From NCBI GenBank assembly GCA_963854835.1, contig OY978530.1:6407501-6471500 (forward strand): 64,000 nt of DNA. Direction: 5' to 3'. The notes beneath the pieces were generated by a model. The model worked only from the letters and a program-made list of their open reading frames with translations, was not told the DNA's origin and did not search any database. Position 1 is the first letter of the stretch, and each line of letters opens with the position of its first letter. The stretch is from Megamerina dolium. Lineage: Eukaryota > Arthropoda > Insecta > Diptera > Megamerinidae. Made by a program: the position numbers and the translations under genes. Below, piece after piece: positions 54,853 to 64,000 of the stretch.

Positions 54853-56103
54853 CTATAAATAATAATATTTTATAATTAAATGTTTCGAAATTATGTGTAA
54901 CAATGTACAACACTTTCCAAAAAGTTATCCACTCTCTGACAAGGCAACCATATAAAGAGAAATGCTGCTTCTTCATCTCCGGATGACCATGATGTTTCGA
55001 CCAATTCACTTAAAAGTTTATTTATTGAAATAATAACACTAGGATTTGAACTACTTGATGCCATTTTTATGTTATGTGATTTCACACGAAAACAATATTT
55101 TGCAAATATCAACTTAATATAATCAGATAAGATTTTAATATTTTAATATTTTTTAATATTTTTAAATTCAGATAAGATTTCAATATTTTAAAGTGCGACA
55201 TTTTTAGAAAAGAACCCATGTCAAAGGTTTCACATTATTTCACAAAAGAACATAAAAATATAAAACCCTCGTATGGGGCAGAATAAGAGCGACATATTTT
55301 CGAGAAAAGAAAACGCCATTAGCTTATATTGCCGTATATCGCCATTGCTGTAAAGCCGTATAACATAAAAATGTCATCAAACAGTTCAACCCCTATTGTT
55401 CTTATTTCAGTAAATATATTTACTTTTAAGTGAATTGATTGATGCATCTTCGATATCTGTGATGAAGAAATGTTCCTTTGTTCTTTTCTCGCACTAAAAA
55501 GGCAGCCTTTTGTCAGGGTTGAGGAAAACATTGGAAAACTGTTGCCATATAACAGGGTAACATTTCTTATGAGAAAAGAAATCACCATAAGTTTAAACTC
55601 GATTTGCAGTTTTCAGTCAAATTTCAACATAGATTAAACAAAATTAAACGCCCAATCTAGCTGAGTTTAACTAAGATTAAACTATCAGTTGTTCAGCTGT
55701 CTGTTCTTGCAGTCCATTACATCCTTTCTCGCTGCAGTTTAAAATGGGTTTAAATTTAAACTCAGTTTAAACCTAGTTTAAACTTTTATTGAAAAACTGG
55801 CCCTTAGCTTACGAGATTTACATAGGACCATTTTCACAGTTTTTAGTTACCTAATAGATTAATGTTAATCAATTACTTTTTATTTCAAAGTATCAGTTTA
55901 ACTGATCGTTAACCAATGTACACCCATTAGTTAACCAATACTTGAAAACAGCTGTTTTTACTATTTATTTGAAAAGAACGTAATAGAATTTCGCAAGAGT
56001 TATTGTAATGAGAAAGAAAAATTGAATTTGCTTTTTAATTAATTTAATTAATTGAATTAATTAATTAAAATGAGCAAGGAAAATAGTGACAGCTGTTATA
56101 CTA
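54853..56103. other. AT-rich stretch with TTTAAAC-rich segment; no firm gene
   Basis: A short frame at 55064-54891 (-) starts MASSSSNPSVIISIN and runs 57 codons; I do not recognise it. From 55591 to 55802 the word GTTTAAAC and close variants recur, ending GAAAAACTGGCCCTTA, like the end of a MITE, but no matching second end was found. About 56030-56070 has an AATTAATTAATT palindromic stretch. Confidence 0.35.
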
Positions 56104-56282
56104 TGGTTATATTACCAATCAATTGAACGCTAATCACGGCGTTCATTTTCCGTTTCACCAATTTAAATTGGTGGGTGGTTACACATGATTGCTGAGGCAG
56201 AGGTGTAATATTTTATCAAAATAATTGTGCTGCAAATTAATGGATACCGCGCTGAATGATTTGCTGAAAACAGCAACCATAT

Positions 56283-56585
56283 ATGCTGAGAAAGTGCGAT
56301 AATCATAGAAGTGTATTGGGAAAAATAATTGAGTTAATAGAAAAAGTATCTTCGAAAAATCGGCAAAACAGAAAACAAAATGGCGAAAAAACGAAGTACT
56401 CCTTAAGATTCCTGGCAAAGGAATTAAAACATAACCACTTCTGGGCCTTTAAAAATTACATAAGGATGACCGATACGAAATTCCAGAACATCCTGCGGCT
56501 CATTGAAAAGGATATAAAAAAGGTGAAATGCCAATTGGAAATGCAATACCGCCAGATCAACAACTGGCAGTGCTGGTGTCAATAG
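56283..56585 (+). pseudogene. Harbinger transposase N-terminal fragment
   Basis: Contains SLRFLAKELKHNHFWAFKNY followed by IRMTDTKFQNILRLIEKDI, the F-x-N-Y-x-RM-t-x-x-x-F-x-x-L-L pattern that opens many Harbinger transposases. After a shift the text continues toward QLAVLVSIVVNSFLYWLQGT-like sequence and stops at the opposing MADF fragment. No catalytic residues remain. Confidence 0.6.
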
Positions 56586-56588
56586 TTG

Positions 56589-56798
56589 TCAACTCTTTCC
56601 TATATTGGCTTCAAGGGACTGATATTTTGCCCGGATATCATGTTTTGCTACATCGCTAGCAATTTTAGACAACTGCTGTTGCATAGCATCTAGGGCCTGT
56701 TCCCGTTTTTCCCGATTAGAATATTTGGGATTTCTTGTATCCCACAAGCGTACATTAATTTGCAGCAGAGTAATAAGTTCTTCAGTGGTCTTCTCCAC
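56589..56798 (-). pseudogene. MADF/Myb-like fragment of the Harbinger element
   Basis: The frame beginning with a GTG at 56798 reads EKTTEELITLLQINVRLWDT then RNPKYSNREKREQALDAMQQ, which fits a MADF DNA-binding domain (E-x-L-I-x-L-V...LWD...Y-x-N-R-x-K-R...A). The second protein of Harbinger elements has such a domain. Only the first two-thirds of the domain is present. Confidence 0.55.
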
Positions 56799-57246
56799 GA
56801 AAACACCATTTCTAAATAAAATAATATATTTAAAGTTATAGAGTTTCTTTGCTTAACGAGAAAATTCTCTCAATCAGTACATACTCAGAATAGCTTTCTT
56901 TGAAGGGAATTTATATAATTAACGTTTAAAATATAATAATCCTTCGTAGTTGTCAACATAATAAACATGTACATAATATGTATGTAAGCAATAACCATAA
57001 AGGAAATATTCTTTCTCACATTTTCTCGTTCTCTATATAAAATTGAATACTGGCAACACTGGTAAAATTGGTCTGATTGGAGTCGAGAACAGCAATCAGA
57101 ACTGATTGACATGCATTATTCATTTTTGGAGTTCATTTCTCATTTCTCATTGAAACCAACAACAATTTTTTTGATTAGCATTCAATTGATTGGTAATATA
57201 ACCACGGAATTACTGTTTGTGATTCAATGTCGCAAGAAGACAATAC

Positions 57247-57550
57247 TGTTACGTTTTTATTCTGTGAACGTTTAATTCTATTTGAATTTCCTTGTTCGAT
57301 CACTGGATTCTGTTAATAATAACTGCAACACTTATTTTATACAACTATATACAGCAACAATTTATTTTATAATCTCTATGTACAATCAACTCTGTTTACA
57401 ATCAACTATTTACGATAACACTTAAATGTACTTGCAACTTTTGCCTCTGTATCAATGTTTTCGCAATCACGTTCGGAATTAGATTGATTTTCCTTCTCAA
57501 CACTGGCTCTATTTATACTCTGTTGGCAACACCCCAGAATCTTCCGTTAT
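57247..57550 (-). repeat. 3' LTR of gypsy copy 6 (internal deletion)
   Basis: Matches the family LTR from its outer end to CAGAATCTTCCGTTAT, then jumps to CCCTCCTCTTAACC beyond the LTR, so the first part of the LTR on the element strand is missing. Confidence 0.88.
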
Positions 57551-57589
57551 CCCTCCTCTTAACCTTGTTCGTCCCGAACAAGTTTTTAT

Positions 57590-58796
57590 ACTTCCCCTGG
57601 ATATGGCGCAAGTCGCTCTAAGTGCACTACTTTAAACTTTGCTCTTTTATTCCAGGCACGTTGAATACGATACACTACGTCATTTATCTTTGCTATAATC
57701 TCATATGGTCCTTCCCAATGAGTCTGTAGTTTAGGGGACAGGCCTTCTTTCGTTGTGGATTATGAAGCATTACAAGCTCTCCTTCATAGAACCCTTTTGA
57801 ATTTGCTTTCAAGTCATACCTGGCCTTCATCTTATCGCTTATCATCTGCGACCGCTCTCTGATGAACTGATGTACTTCATCCAACTGTTCCCGCTTTTCG
57901 CTAGTATAATTTCCTTCGGTTGATCTCGTTGGTGTTACAACTCCAAATTTTAAATCAGCTGGCAGTCTTAACTCGTTTCCAAAAATTGCCATTGCCGGTG
58001 TAGTAGCCGTCGTATCATGGTGTGCGCATCGATATGCCATCAGGAACATTGGTATATGTACATCCCAGTCTCTTTGGTATTTATCTACGACTTTTCTCAA
58101 ATATTCCTCCAAGGTACGGTTAAATCGTTCTACCATGCCATCAGATTGTGGATGCAAAGGTGTTGTACGAGTTTTGTATATACCCAGCATACGGCATATC
58201 TCTTGGAATACAACTGATTCGAAATTTCGACCTTGGTCTGAGTGTAACTCCATCGGTACACCAAAACGAGTAACCCATTGGTTGACGAATACATAAGCAA
58301 CGGTACTAGCTTCCTGATTTGGAATGGGGTATACTTCAGGCCATTTACTGAAGTAATCTATAACACAGAACATACTTGTTTCCTGAGTTGCTTATTGGAA
58401 ATGGCCCAGCTATGTCCATAGCAATTCGCTCAAATGGAGCACCCACGGTGTATTGGTGCATCTTACCTCGACTTTTCTTAGTGGGACCTTTGGCCATTGC
58501 ACATTGCTTACATTTCCGAATAAAATCGGTTCTTTATTTTCTCGACGGTTTTGGTGATTCCCAAATGCCCTCCACTGGAGGCATTGTGATACTCAGCTAC
58601 CACTTCATTTATTCTCGCCTTGGGTACCACTAGAAGATCATTAGTGATTTTTCCATCCTCACTTTCCCATGCTGTGCAGGCTTTGCCACTGCGCCCAGTA
58701 TGCCTTTGCTATTGGACTCTCATTAGCCATTTCTTGCCAATCTGGACGTATGCCCTGCTCCTTGTATTCCATAATCTTTACGAGATCTGGGTCGTT
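57590..58796 (-). pseudogene. gypsy copy 6 integrase remnant
   Basis: Contains the integrase core and C-terminus in broken frames: YFSKWPEVYPIPNQEAS, LHSDQGRNFES, SDGMVERFNRT (58373-57693), then a 1-nt loss near 57746 before the GPY/F end. The zinc domain is partly deleted at about 58517 and a block near 58670 is lost; both deletions match copy 3. A 4-nt loss near 58365 breaks the core frame. Confidence 0.82.
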
Positions 58797-58832
58797 CCGC
58801 TGATCTTCTTGCACTCGTTCGGTGCAAGAAGA

Positions 58833-61079
58833 TCAGCGGCAATCCTCCGGCAATATATTCGTAAGTCGTATGTCGACAATGTGCTCCTTGCTTTCCACTC
58901 GAGAACAATGTGTACATTCCATTTTGCAAGGACGACGAGATAGAGCATCCGCGTTGCCGTGATGTCCTCCTTTACGATGTTCGATGGTAAAATCATAACT
59001 CTGCAGCCTTTCAATCCAGCGCGCCAATTGTACTTCTGGGTTTTTAAATTGCAATAACCACCTTAGCGCTGAGTGGTCAGTTCGTAGATGAAATGACTGA
59101 CCGTACAAGTATTTATGGAAATACTTTACACATTCCAGTATTGCGAGCAACTCTCTTCGTGTGACACAGTAATTTCTTTCTGGCTTCGACAGGATTTTAC
59201 TGTAGTATGCTATTACTTTTTCTTGCCCATCTATGATCTGAGAGAGCACACCACCTATTCCATAGCCACTCGCATCTGTGTCCAACACAAACTTTTGACC
59301 AGGTACTGGATACGCTAATATTGGTGCTGAACAGAGTTTTTCTTTCAGTTGTTCGAATGCTTTCTGTTGGTCCTCGCCCCACACAAATGGTTTGTTCTTT
59401 CTTGTCAACTCATGCAGACTGCTGGCGATGTTTGCAAATCCAGGAACAAATCGTCTATAGTAGGTGCATAAGCCTAGGAAGCTTCTTAGCTCGTGAAGAT
59501 TCGATGGAATAGGCCATTCTTGTACTGCTGCTACTTTCTCCTCGTCGGTATGTACCCCTTCTGTTGTTACTTTATGACCAAGATATTTAACTTCTCGCCT
59601 GAAGAGTGAACACTTTTTCATATTCAGTTTAAGCCCTGCTGATTGTATACGCTCAAATACTTCTTTCAACTTTTCCAGGTGGTCGTTAAAATCTTTTCCC
59701 ATCACAATAATGTCATCGAGGTACACCAAGCTCGTTTTCCAGTGTAGTCCTCTGAGTACACGCTCCATCAAACGTTCGAAAGTAGCTGGCGCATTGCATA
59801 ACCCAAATGGCATGACTGTAAATTGCCATAGACCATCGCCAATACTGAAAGCTGTTTTCTCTTTGTCTTCCTTACCAAGTTCCACTTGCCAGTAGCCACT
59901 TTGCAAATCAAGAGCTGAGAACCACTTCGCACCAGATAGTGTGTCCAGAGTGTCATCGATCCTTGGCAGTGGATAGCTGTCTTTTTTGGTAATATCATTT
60001 AGCTTTCTGTAATCCACACAGAATCGAGTACTTCCATCCTTCTTCTTTACCAGCACAATTGGTGAACTCCATGGAGTCGCTGATGGTTCAATAACACCTT
60101 GTTTCTGCATATCGGAAATCAGCTTAATAGTTTCGTCTCTTTTGGCCAATGGAACTCGTCGTGGTGTTTGACGAATTGGTCTAGAATCACCGGTGTCAAT
60201 GTGATGCTTCACGATGATTGTTCGTCCTCCAGTTTTTCCATTTGAAGAAAAGATTGAACTGTACTTCTCCAATAGTTGTAAAGCCTTTTCTTTTTGCTGT
60301 TTGGTAAGCACACCTGCCCATTCTTCCATCTGTGCTTTTATCTCCGCTCTGACAGTTCCTGATCTTCCACTTTTTATCGACGAACCCTTTTCGCAGTCTA
60401 CTATGGCAGTAACTTCCTGGCAATGACCAATCACCATTCCTTTCTTCACAACTGTAGATGTATTAGTTGGATTTAATATTCGCACCGGTACTATTCCATT
60501 TTCTTTAGGTTCCACTAACGTCCTACCAAGTATGATGTTTTTATTTTGTATTTCTTTATCTGCTTCTACTAACCACAACTTGCCTGTCCCATCATCCACA
60601 TTTATCTGTGCCCATATCACAGCTTCTGATTTTGCTGGAACCTCTTGGCGTTGACATGCCAGTGCTCGTTTGATGTTCCCACTACGCTTGTAACCGATGT
60701 TCAATGGTAGTTCGAAATTTGCATAGCGCAGTATCCGTTGATTTAAATCTAACGTAAATCCGTTGCCAATCATAAAATCAACACCAATTATTACGTCATC
60801 GATGATGTCGGCCACAATGAATTCATGTTCCCATGTGCAATTTCCAATAGATACTCGTTTCTTTATCTTGCCCAGAATTTGTGCATCCTCACCCGTTGCT
60901 GTACGCAATTTTATTCCCATTAAAGGCTCAAACCTCTTTACCAAATCGCTCTTGATTATAGAATGTGATGCACCAGTGTCCAGAGTTAACATGAATTCCA
61001 TATTGTCCAATTTTCCATCAATAGTCAAGCTGCTTGGCACACGCTGTAGTTGTGAAATGTGAATGATGGGGCAACCCAC
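58833..61079 (-). pseudogene. gypsy copy 6 protease-RT-RNase H frame, 748 codons
   Basis: An uninterrupted stretch with protease TLDTGASHS, RT with SLVYLDDIIVMG, connection and complete RNase H (DTDASGYGIGG, RRELLAILE, LRTDHSALRW), then ends at ILPEDCR and a stop created by the inverted duplication. Integrase is therefore cut off, but protease and RT look catalytically sound, so this copy could in principle supply RT activity. Confidence 0.85.
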
Positions 61080-61127
61080 TGTTGGAGTCAGTTCACGCCC
61101 CGCTGAACTGACTCGATCTAGTTTAAC
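61068..61127 (-). promoter_or_regulatory. Predicted -1 frameshift signal, copy 6
   Basis: GTTAAAC at 61127-61121, stop TAG at 61120-61118, stem arms 61114-61104 and 61095-61085, and GCCCC at 61072-61068 to pair with the loop. Only the spacer differs from copies 3 and 4 (TAGATC for TAAATC), leaving every paired base unchanged. Confidence 0.8.
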
Positions 61128-62575
61128 GATGGATTTGTGTTAGTGGAGCGATCGCTATCCACCTTATTCTCCTTCTTTTGTCTTCCTGGAGAATTCGATC
61201 TTGATCGCTTTCGTCGTAGACGGCAGTCACGCGCCATGTGTCCTGGTTTCTCGCAAATAAAGCACTTACCAGTAAATTTGATTTCGCGTCGACCTGTTGT
61301 TCTTCCTTCAGGCTGCACTACAGATTTGAATGCCTGACACACTGCTTCAACCAGATCTGCTGTTTCTGTTTCTAGTTGGCGTACCCGTGGCATTGGTCGA
61401 CACATCAAACTGGCGGCTTCAAACGTCAATGCACTACTGACTGTTTCGGCATATGTATTTCTGGGTGACATGACTAGGGCACGCTTTGTCTCTCCATCAC
61501 GTATGCCATCTATGAATGCCTCTATTTTTATTTTTTCGACGAACTCTTCCAAATTACCAGAGAACGCTAGATGACATAAGCGCTCAATATCGGAAGCGAA
61601 TTCCTGAAGGCTCTCATTACTCCGTTGCACTCGCGATCTCAATTCCACTCGATGTAATTGACTCTTGTATTCATTTCCATATTTTCGCTGGAGTGTGTCC
61701 ATCAGTGATTGGTAGCTACCCCGATCTTTCTCTGGAATCATCTGTAACACTTCGGAAGCATTACCTTTTAATGCGACTATTAAAGCAGCAGTCTTGTCGC
61801 TGTCATCCCATTGATTCTTCGAAGCTGTTGTCTCGAATTGAAGCTTGAAGATGTTGAATGGCGTGCTTCCGTCAAATGTTGGTGGCTTTAGTTTAATTGT
61901 AGTTGACTCTCTTATCACTGAAGTGGTTGCTCCACTTATTTTTATTTTATTAAGTTCGCGCTCTAATTTCTCAAGCTTTTCTTCCAAGTCATCATGTCTG
62001 TCTACATGTTCCTTCAGCTTATCATCCAAATCATCCACATGTTCTTTCAGCTCTGTGACTTTGTCATTAATAGCTCCGGAAATTTCCTGAAATCTAATCT
62101 CAATTCCCTTTTGTAGTTTTTCGATGACATGTTCTTGACGAGCCGAATGTTCTTGAAGCTTGGAGTCAATTGTTTTCTGGAATTCTCCCATAGCGTTTTC
62201 TTGACGTACCGAATGTTCTTGAAACTTGGAGTCAATGCGAGACGCATTTCCTTGAATTTCCGTACGCAATTCAGCCGAATGTTCTTGTAACTTCGCATTA
62301 ATTCCTTGCAGTTGCTGCTGCTGCTATTGCATCATGGATTTCATAAATTCCATGAGTTGACCACTCGAATCTACCTTACTCTCTTCCTCGGCGTGCACAA
62401 CTGCATGTATATCGTCTTCCTCAAAGAACTCATGTTCTTCTACATTAATTCCCTTAGCCTCCATGGCTTTCCTCAGCCTCACCAGCAGTTCCGCCTTTGC
62501 ACCTGATGACGATAGATTCATCTCTACCAACAGCTTTTTAAGCTGGTCCACTTTTAGTTGGTCAATTTTCACCAT
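61118..62575 (-). pseudogene. gypsy copy 6 gag (one stop codon)
   Basis: Starts at ATG 62575 with the SAP-like domain and lacks the 5-nt deletion of copies 3 and 4. A CAG-to-TAG change at 62324-62326 in the polyglutamine patch (codon 84) stops the frame; from 62269 it is open to 61118. The coiled coil contains a distinct block (LDDKLKEHVDRHDDLEEKLE then KLERELNKIKISG) not seen in copies 3-5. One CCHC knuckle (CFICEKPGHMARDC). Confidence 0.85.
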
Positions 62576-62604
62576 CTTTACAGAATCCCACTTCTGACAC
62601 CAAT

Positions 62605-63041
62605 TGTTACGTTTTTATTCTGTGAACGTTTAATTCTATTTGAATTACCTTGTTCGATCACAGGATTCTGTTAATAATAACTGCAACACTTATTTTATAC
62701 AACTATATACAGCAACAATTTATTTTATAATCTCTATGTACAATCAACTCTGTTTACAATCAACTATTTACAATAACACTTAAATGTACTTGCAACTTTT
62801 GCCTCTGTATCAATGTTTTCGCAATCACGTTCGGAATTAGATTGATTTTCCTTCTCAACACTGGCTCTATTTATACTCAGTTGGCAACACCCCAGAATCT
62901 TCCTTTATCGAGATTCTTCTCTTCCTTTCTCGTTGGCTTGTTCTGGTTATCGCTTATTTCTTTTTGTTGACATTCGTTTCGATGCTGCCAATAGAGTCAG
63001 TCACAATAGTGATGAGTAATCAACTATCGATACTCGTTACA
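62605..63041 (-). repeat. 5' LTR of gypsy copy 6
   Basis: 437 bp, complete, with the tRNA-Leu primer site (complement of 62584-62602) on its inner side. Nearly identical to the preserved part of the 3' LTR. Confidence 0.92.
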
Positions 63042-63045
63042 ATAC

Positions 63046-63870
63046 AATACCGTCCGAATTTCTTTACTCTTTACGATGAAAAAGATTTTCGAGAACGTTT
63101 TCGTTTATGCAAGCAAGCTACAAGAGTTGTTTTGCAACTTATTGGACCCAATATACAGCATGCGAGAACCTGGCATTGCCCTTTATTTAGTTAGATAAAC
63201 ATTTGCTTTCAATTTATTCGATTTTGTTTTGTAGAAACAATTTATTGTCCCCAGATCATATGCTGGCAATTACATTGAGATTCTATGCAACAGGAAGTAC
63301 ACAACAACTGATGGCTGATGTGACCGGCGTATCTATAAGCACTGTATCGAGAGTTGTTACTCTTGTTTCCCACGAAATTGCACGATTGCGTAAAAAAAAT
63401 ATCCAGTTCACAGTAGCAATCGAACACATACGCAAAACGTAAAAAGATTTCTTTATAGTTTCGAAATTTCCACGTGTGATCGCTGCGTTATATTATACAC
63501 ATGTGAAGATTCAAGCACCAGGTAATTTTTAAATATGTTGTTAAAAATCCATCTCAATTGGTCTTAACTTTTTTTAGGAGGAGATAATGTAGAGTTATTT
63601 CGTAACAGAAAAAACTTCTTATCGTTCAATGTGCAAACTATGTGCGATAGCCAGTTAAATATTTTGGATGTCGGAGCTAGATGGCCGGGATCTACTCATG
63701 ATTCTACCATTCTTCGGAATTCTAAAATTACCGATGTTCTATTTGCTGCTCCAATAACATCTTTTTTTTATGCTCCTCTTCCAATAGTTCTACTTCATAT
63801 TCACATTTGTAACACTGATTTCTTTCAGAGGGGTGTCACCAGTTACACACAAGCTACGTTTGTTTAACGC
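63046..63870 (+). pseudogene. HARBI1-like PIF/Harbinger transposase, partial
   Basis: Segments in order: RPNFFTLYDEKDFRERFRLC (63050 on), then LSPDHMLAITLRFYATGSTQ, LMADVTGVSISTVSRVV (63240-63360), then after a gap LFRNRKNFLSFNVQTMCDSQ and ILDVGARWPGSTHDSTIL (63597-63717), the conserved DxxARWPGSxHD motif of the DDE domain. A 56-bp stretch GTAATTTTTAAA...TTTTTTTAG (63522-63577) has intron-like ends and restores the frame if removed; another intron probably ends at 63234. Everything upstream is separated by gypsy copy 6. Whether it is a transposon or a domesticated gene cannot be judged from the fragment; the window ends soon after. Confidence 0.65.
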
Positions 63871-64000
63871 TGTGTTTTTCTGCATTTCTTCCTTTAAATT
63901 ATAGTATGTTGTCTTAAGGACTTTTTGTGTTTGTTGTTCTTCATTAACGTTGTCATGTCACTTTCTTTTTTGCATTCTATGAGTTTTTTGTGCTTTTCCA

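Larger units (their letters stand above)
56104..57213. mobile_element. Small PIF/Harbinger element with inverted ends
   Basis: The ends at 56104-56135 and 57182-57213 are inverted copies of TGGTTATATTACCAATCAAT followed by TGAA(C/T)GCTAATC, differing at one position. Between them are a plus-strand transposase fragment and a minus-strand MADF/Myb-like fragment, the two gene types of PIF/Harbinger transposons. At 1.1 kb it is an internally deleted copy. The expected 3-bp target duplication is not evident. Confidence 0.65.
57247..63041 (-). mobile_element. Ty3/gypsy main family, copy 6
   Basis: Both outer LTR ends are present and flanked by a 4-bp duplication ATAC (57243-57246 and 63042-63045). 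The 3' LTR (57247-57550) has lost about 135 bp next to the polypurine tract. Gag has one stop; pol carries the inverted duplication and two deletions shared with copy 3. It sits just before, or within, a HARBI1-like gene that continues at 63046. Confidence 0.92.

Noticed and set aside
55319..55588. 89-codon minus-strand frame
   Set aside because: No recognisable motif, AT-rich flanks, and no second copy; not supported as a gene.
56156..56173. Perfect palindrome CACCAATTTAAATTGGTG
   Set aside because: Striking, but it lies just inside the Harbinger left end and is AT-rich; it could be a transposase site or chance, with no second copy to support either.

Overview
This window is repeat-dominated eukaryotic DNA, most likely from an insect genome and probably a fly. 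That inference rests on its AT-richness, long (TA)n microsatellites and the mix of families present: Ty3/gypsy elements with tRNA-Leu, tRNA-Lys and other primer sites, a BEL/Pao element with an env remnant, mariner/Tc1, PIF/Harbinger and CACTA-like DNA transposons, RTE-like LINE fragments and a tRNA-derived SINE. I found no convincing host gene. Nearly every recognisable coding stretch belongs to a transposable element, and nearly all are broken. The species cannot be named from the sequence alone.

Layout. 1-944: rearranged LINE pieces (-). About 1740-1910: Harbinger relic. 2723-4028: Tc1/mariner-type transposon with TIRs and a TA duplication. 4544-9795 (-) and 9796-13562 (+): two damaged copies (copies 1 and 2) of the main Ty3/gypsy family. 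14079-15630 (-): CACTA/EnSpm-like transposase relic. 16437-24016 (+): BEL/Pao element with gag, pol and a truncated env, split by a SINE. 24026-24384: a second SINE. 24385-25560: another gypsy pol relic. 26382-31124 (+): main-family copy 3. 31136-37081 (-): copy 4, full length with both LTRs and an intact 1181-codon pol frame. 37082-39296: (TA)n tracts holding a SINE, a mariner tip and a second Tc1/mariner-type element. 39297-44096: errantivirus-like tandem LTR-internal-LTR-internal-LTR array. 44265-44850: LINE 3' end. 44855-46138: mariner. 46141-48310: gypsy pol relic. 48663-51280 (-): errantivirus-type pol relic split by a LINE tail. 51281-54852 (-): main-family copy 5, a Gag-integrase fusion derivative. 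56104-57213: small Harbinger element. 57247-63041 (-): copy 6, inserted beside or within a HARBI1-like transposase gene that resumes at 63046.

The main family has LTRs of about 437 bp (TGTAACG...CGTAACA on its own strand), a primer site matching the 3' end of tRNA-Leu, and a Gag with an N-terminal SAP-like domain, a long coiled coil and a CCHC knuckle. Pol follows in the -1 frame in the order protease, RT, RNase H, integrase, GPY/F module. The gag/pol boundary carries what looks like a complete -1 frameshift signal: a G-TTA-AAC slippery heptamer, a 6-nt spacer and a predicted H-type pseudoknot. It is preserved in copies 3, 4 and 6. Copy 5 dispenses with it by fusing Gag directly to integrase in one 974-codon frame, losing protease, RT and RNase H. 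These two observations are the most interesting in the window. Other points of note are a templated inverted duplication shared by copies 3 and 6, the 2067-bp-period LTR array, and repeated insertion next to (TA)n tracts.
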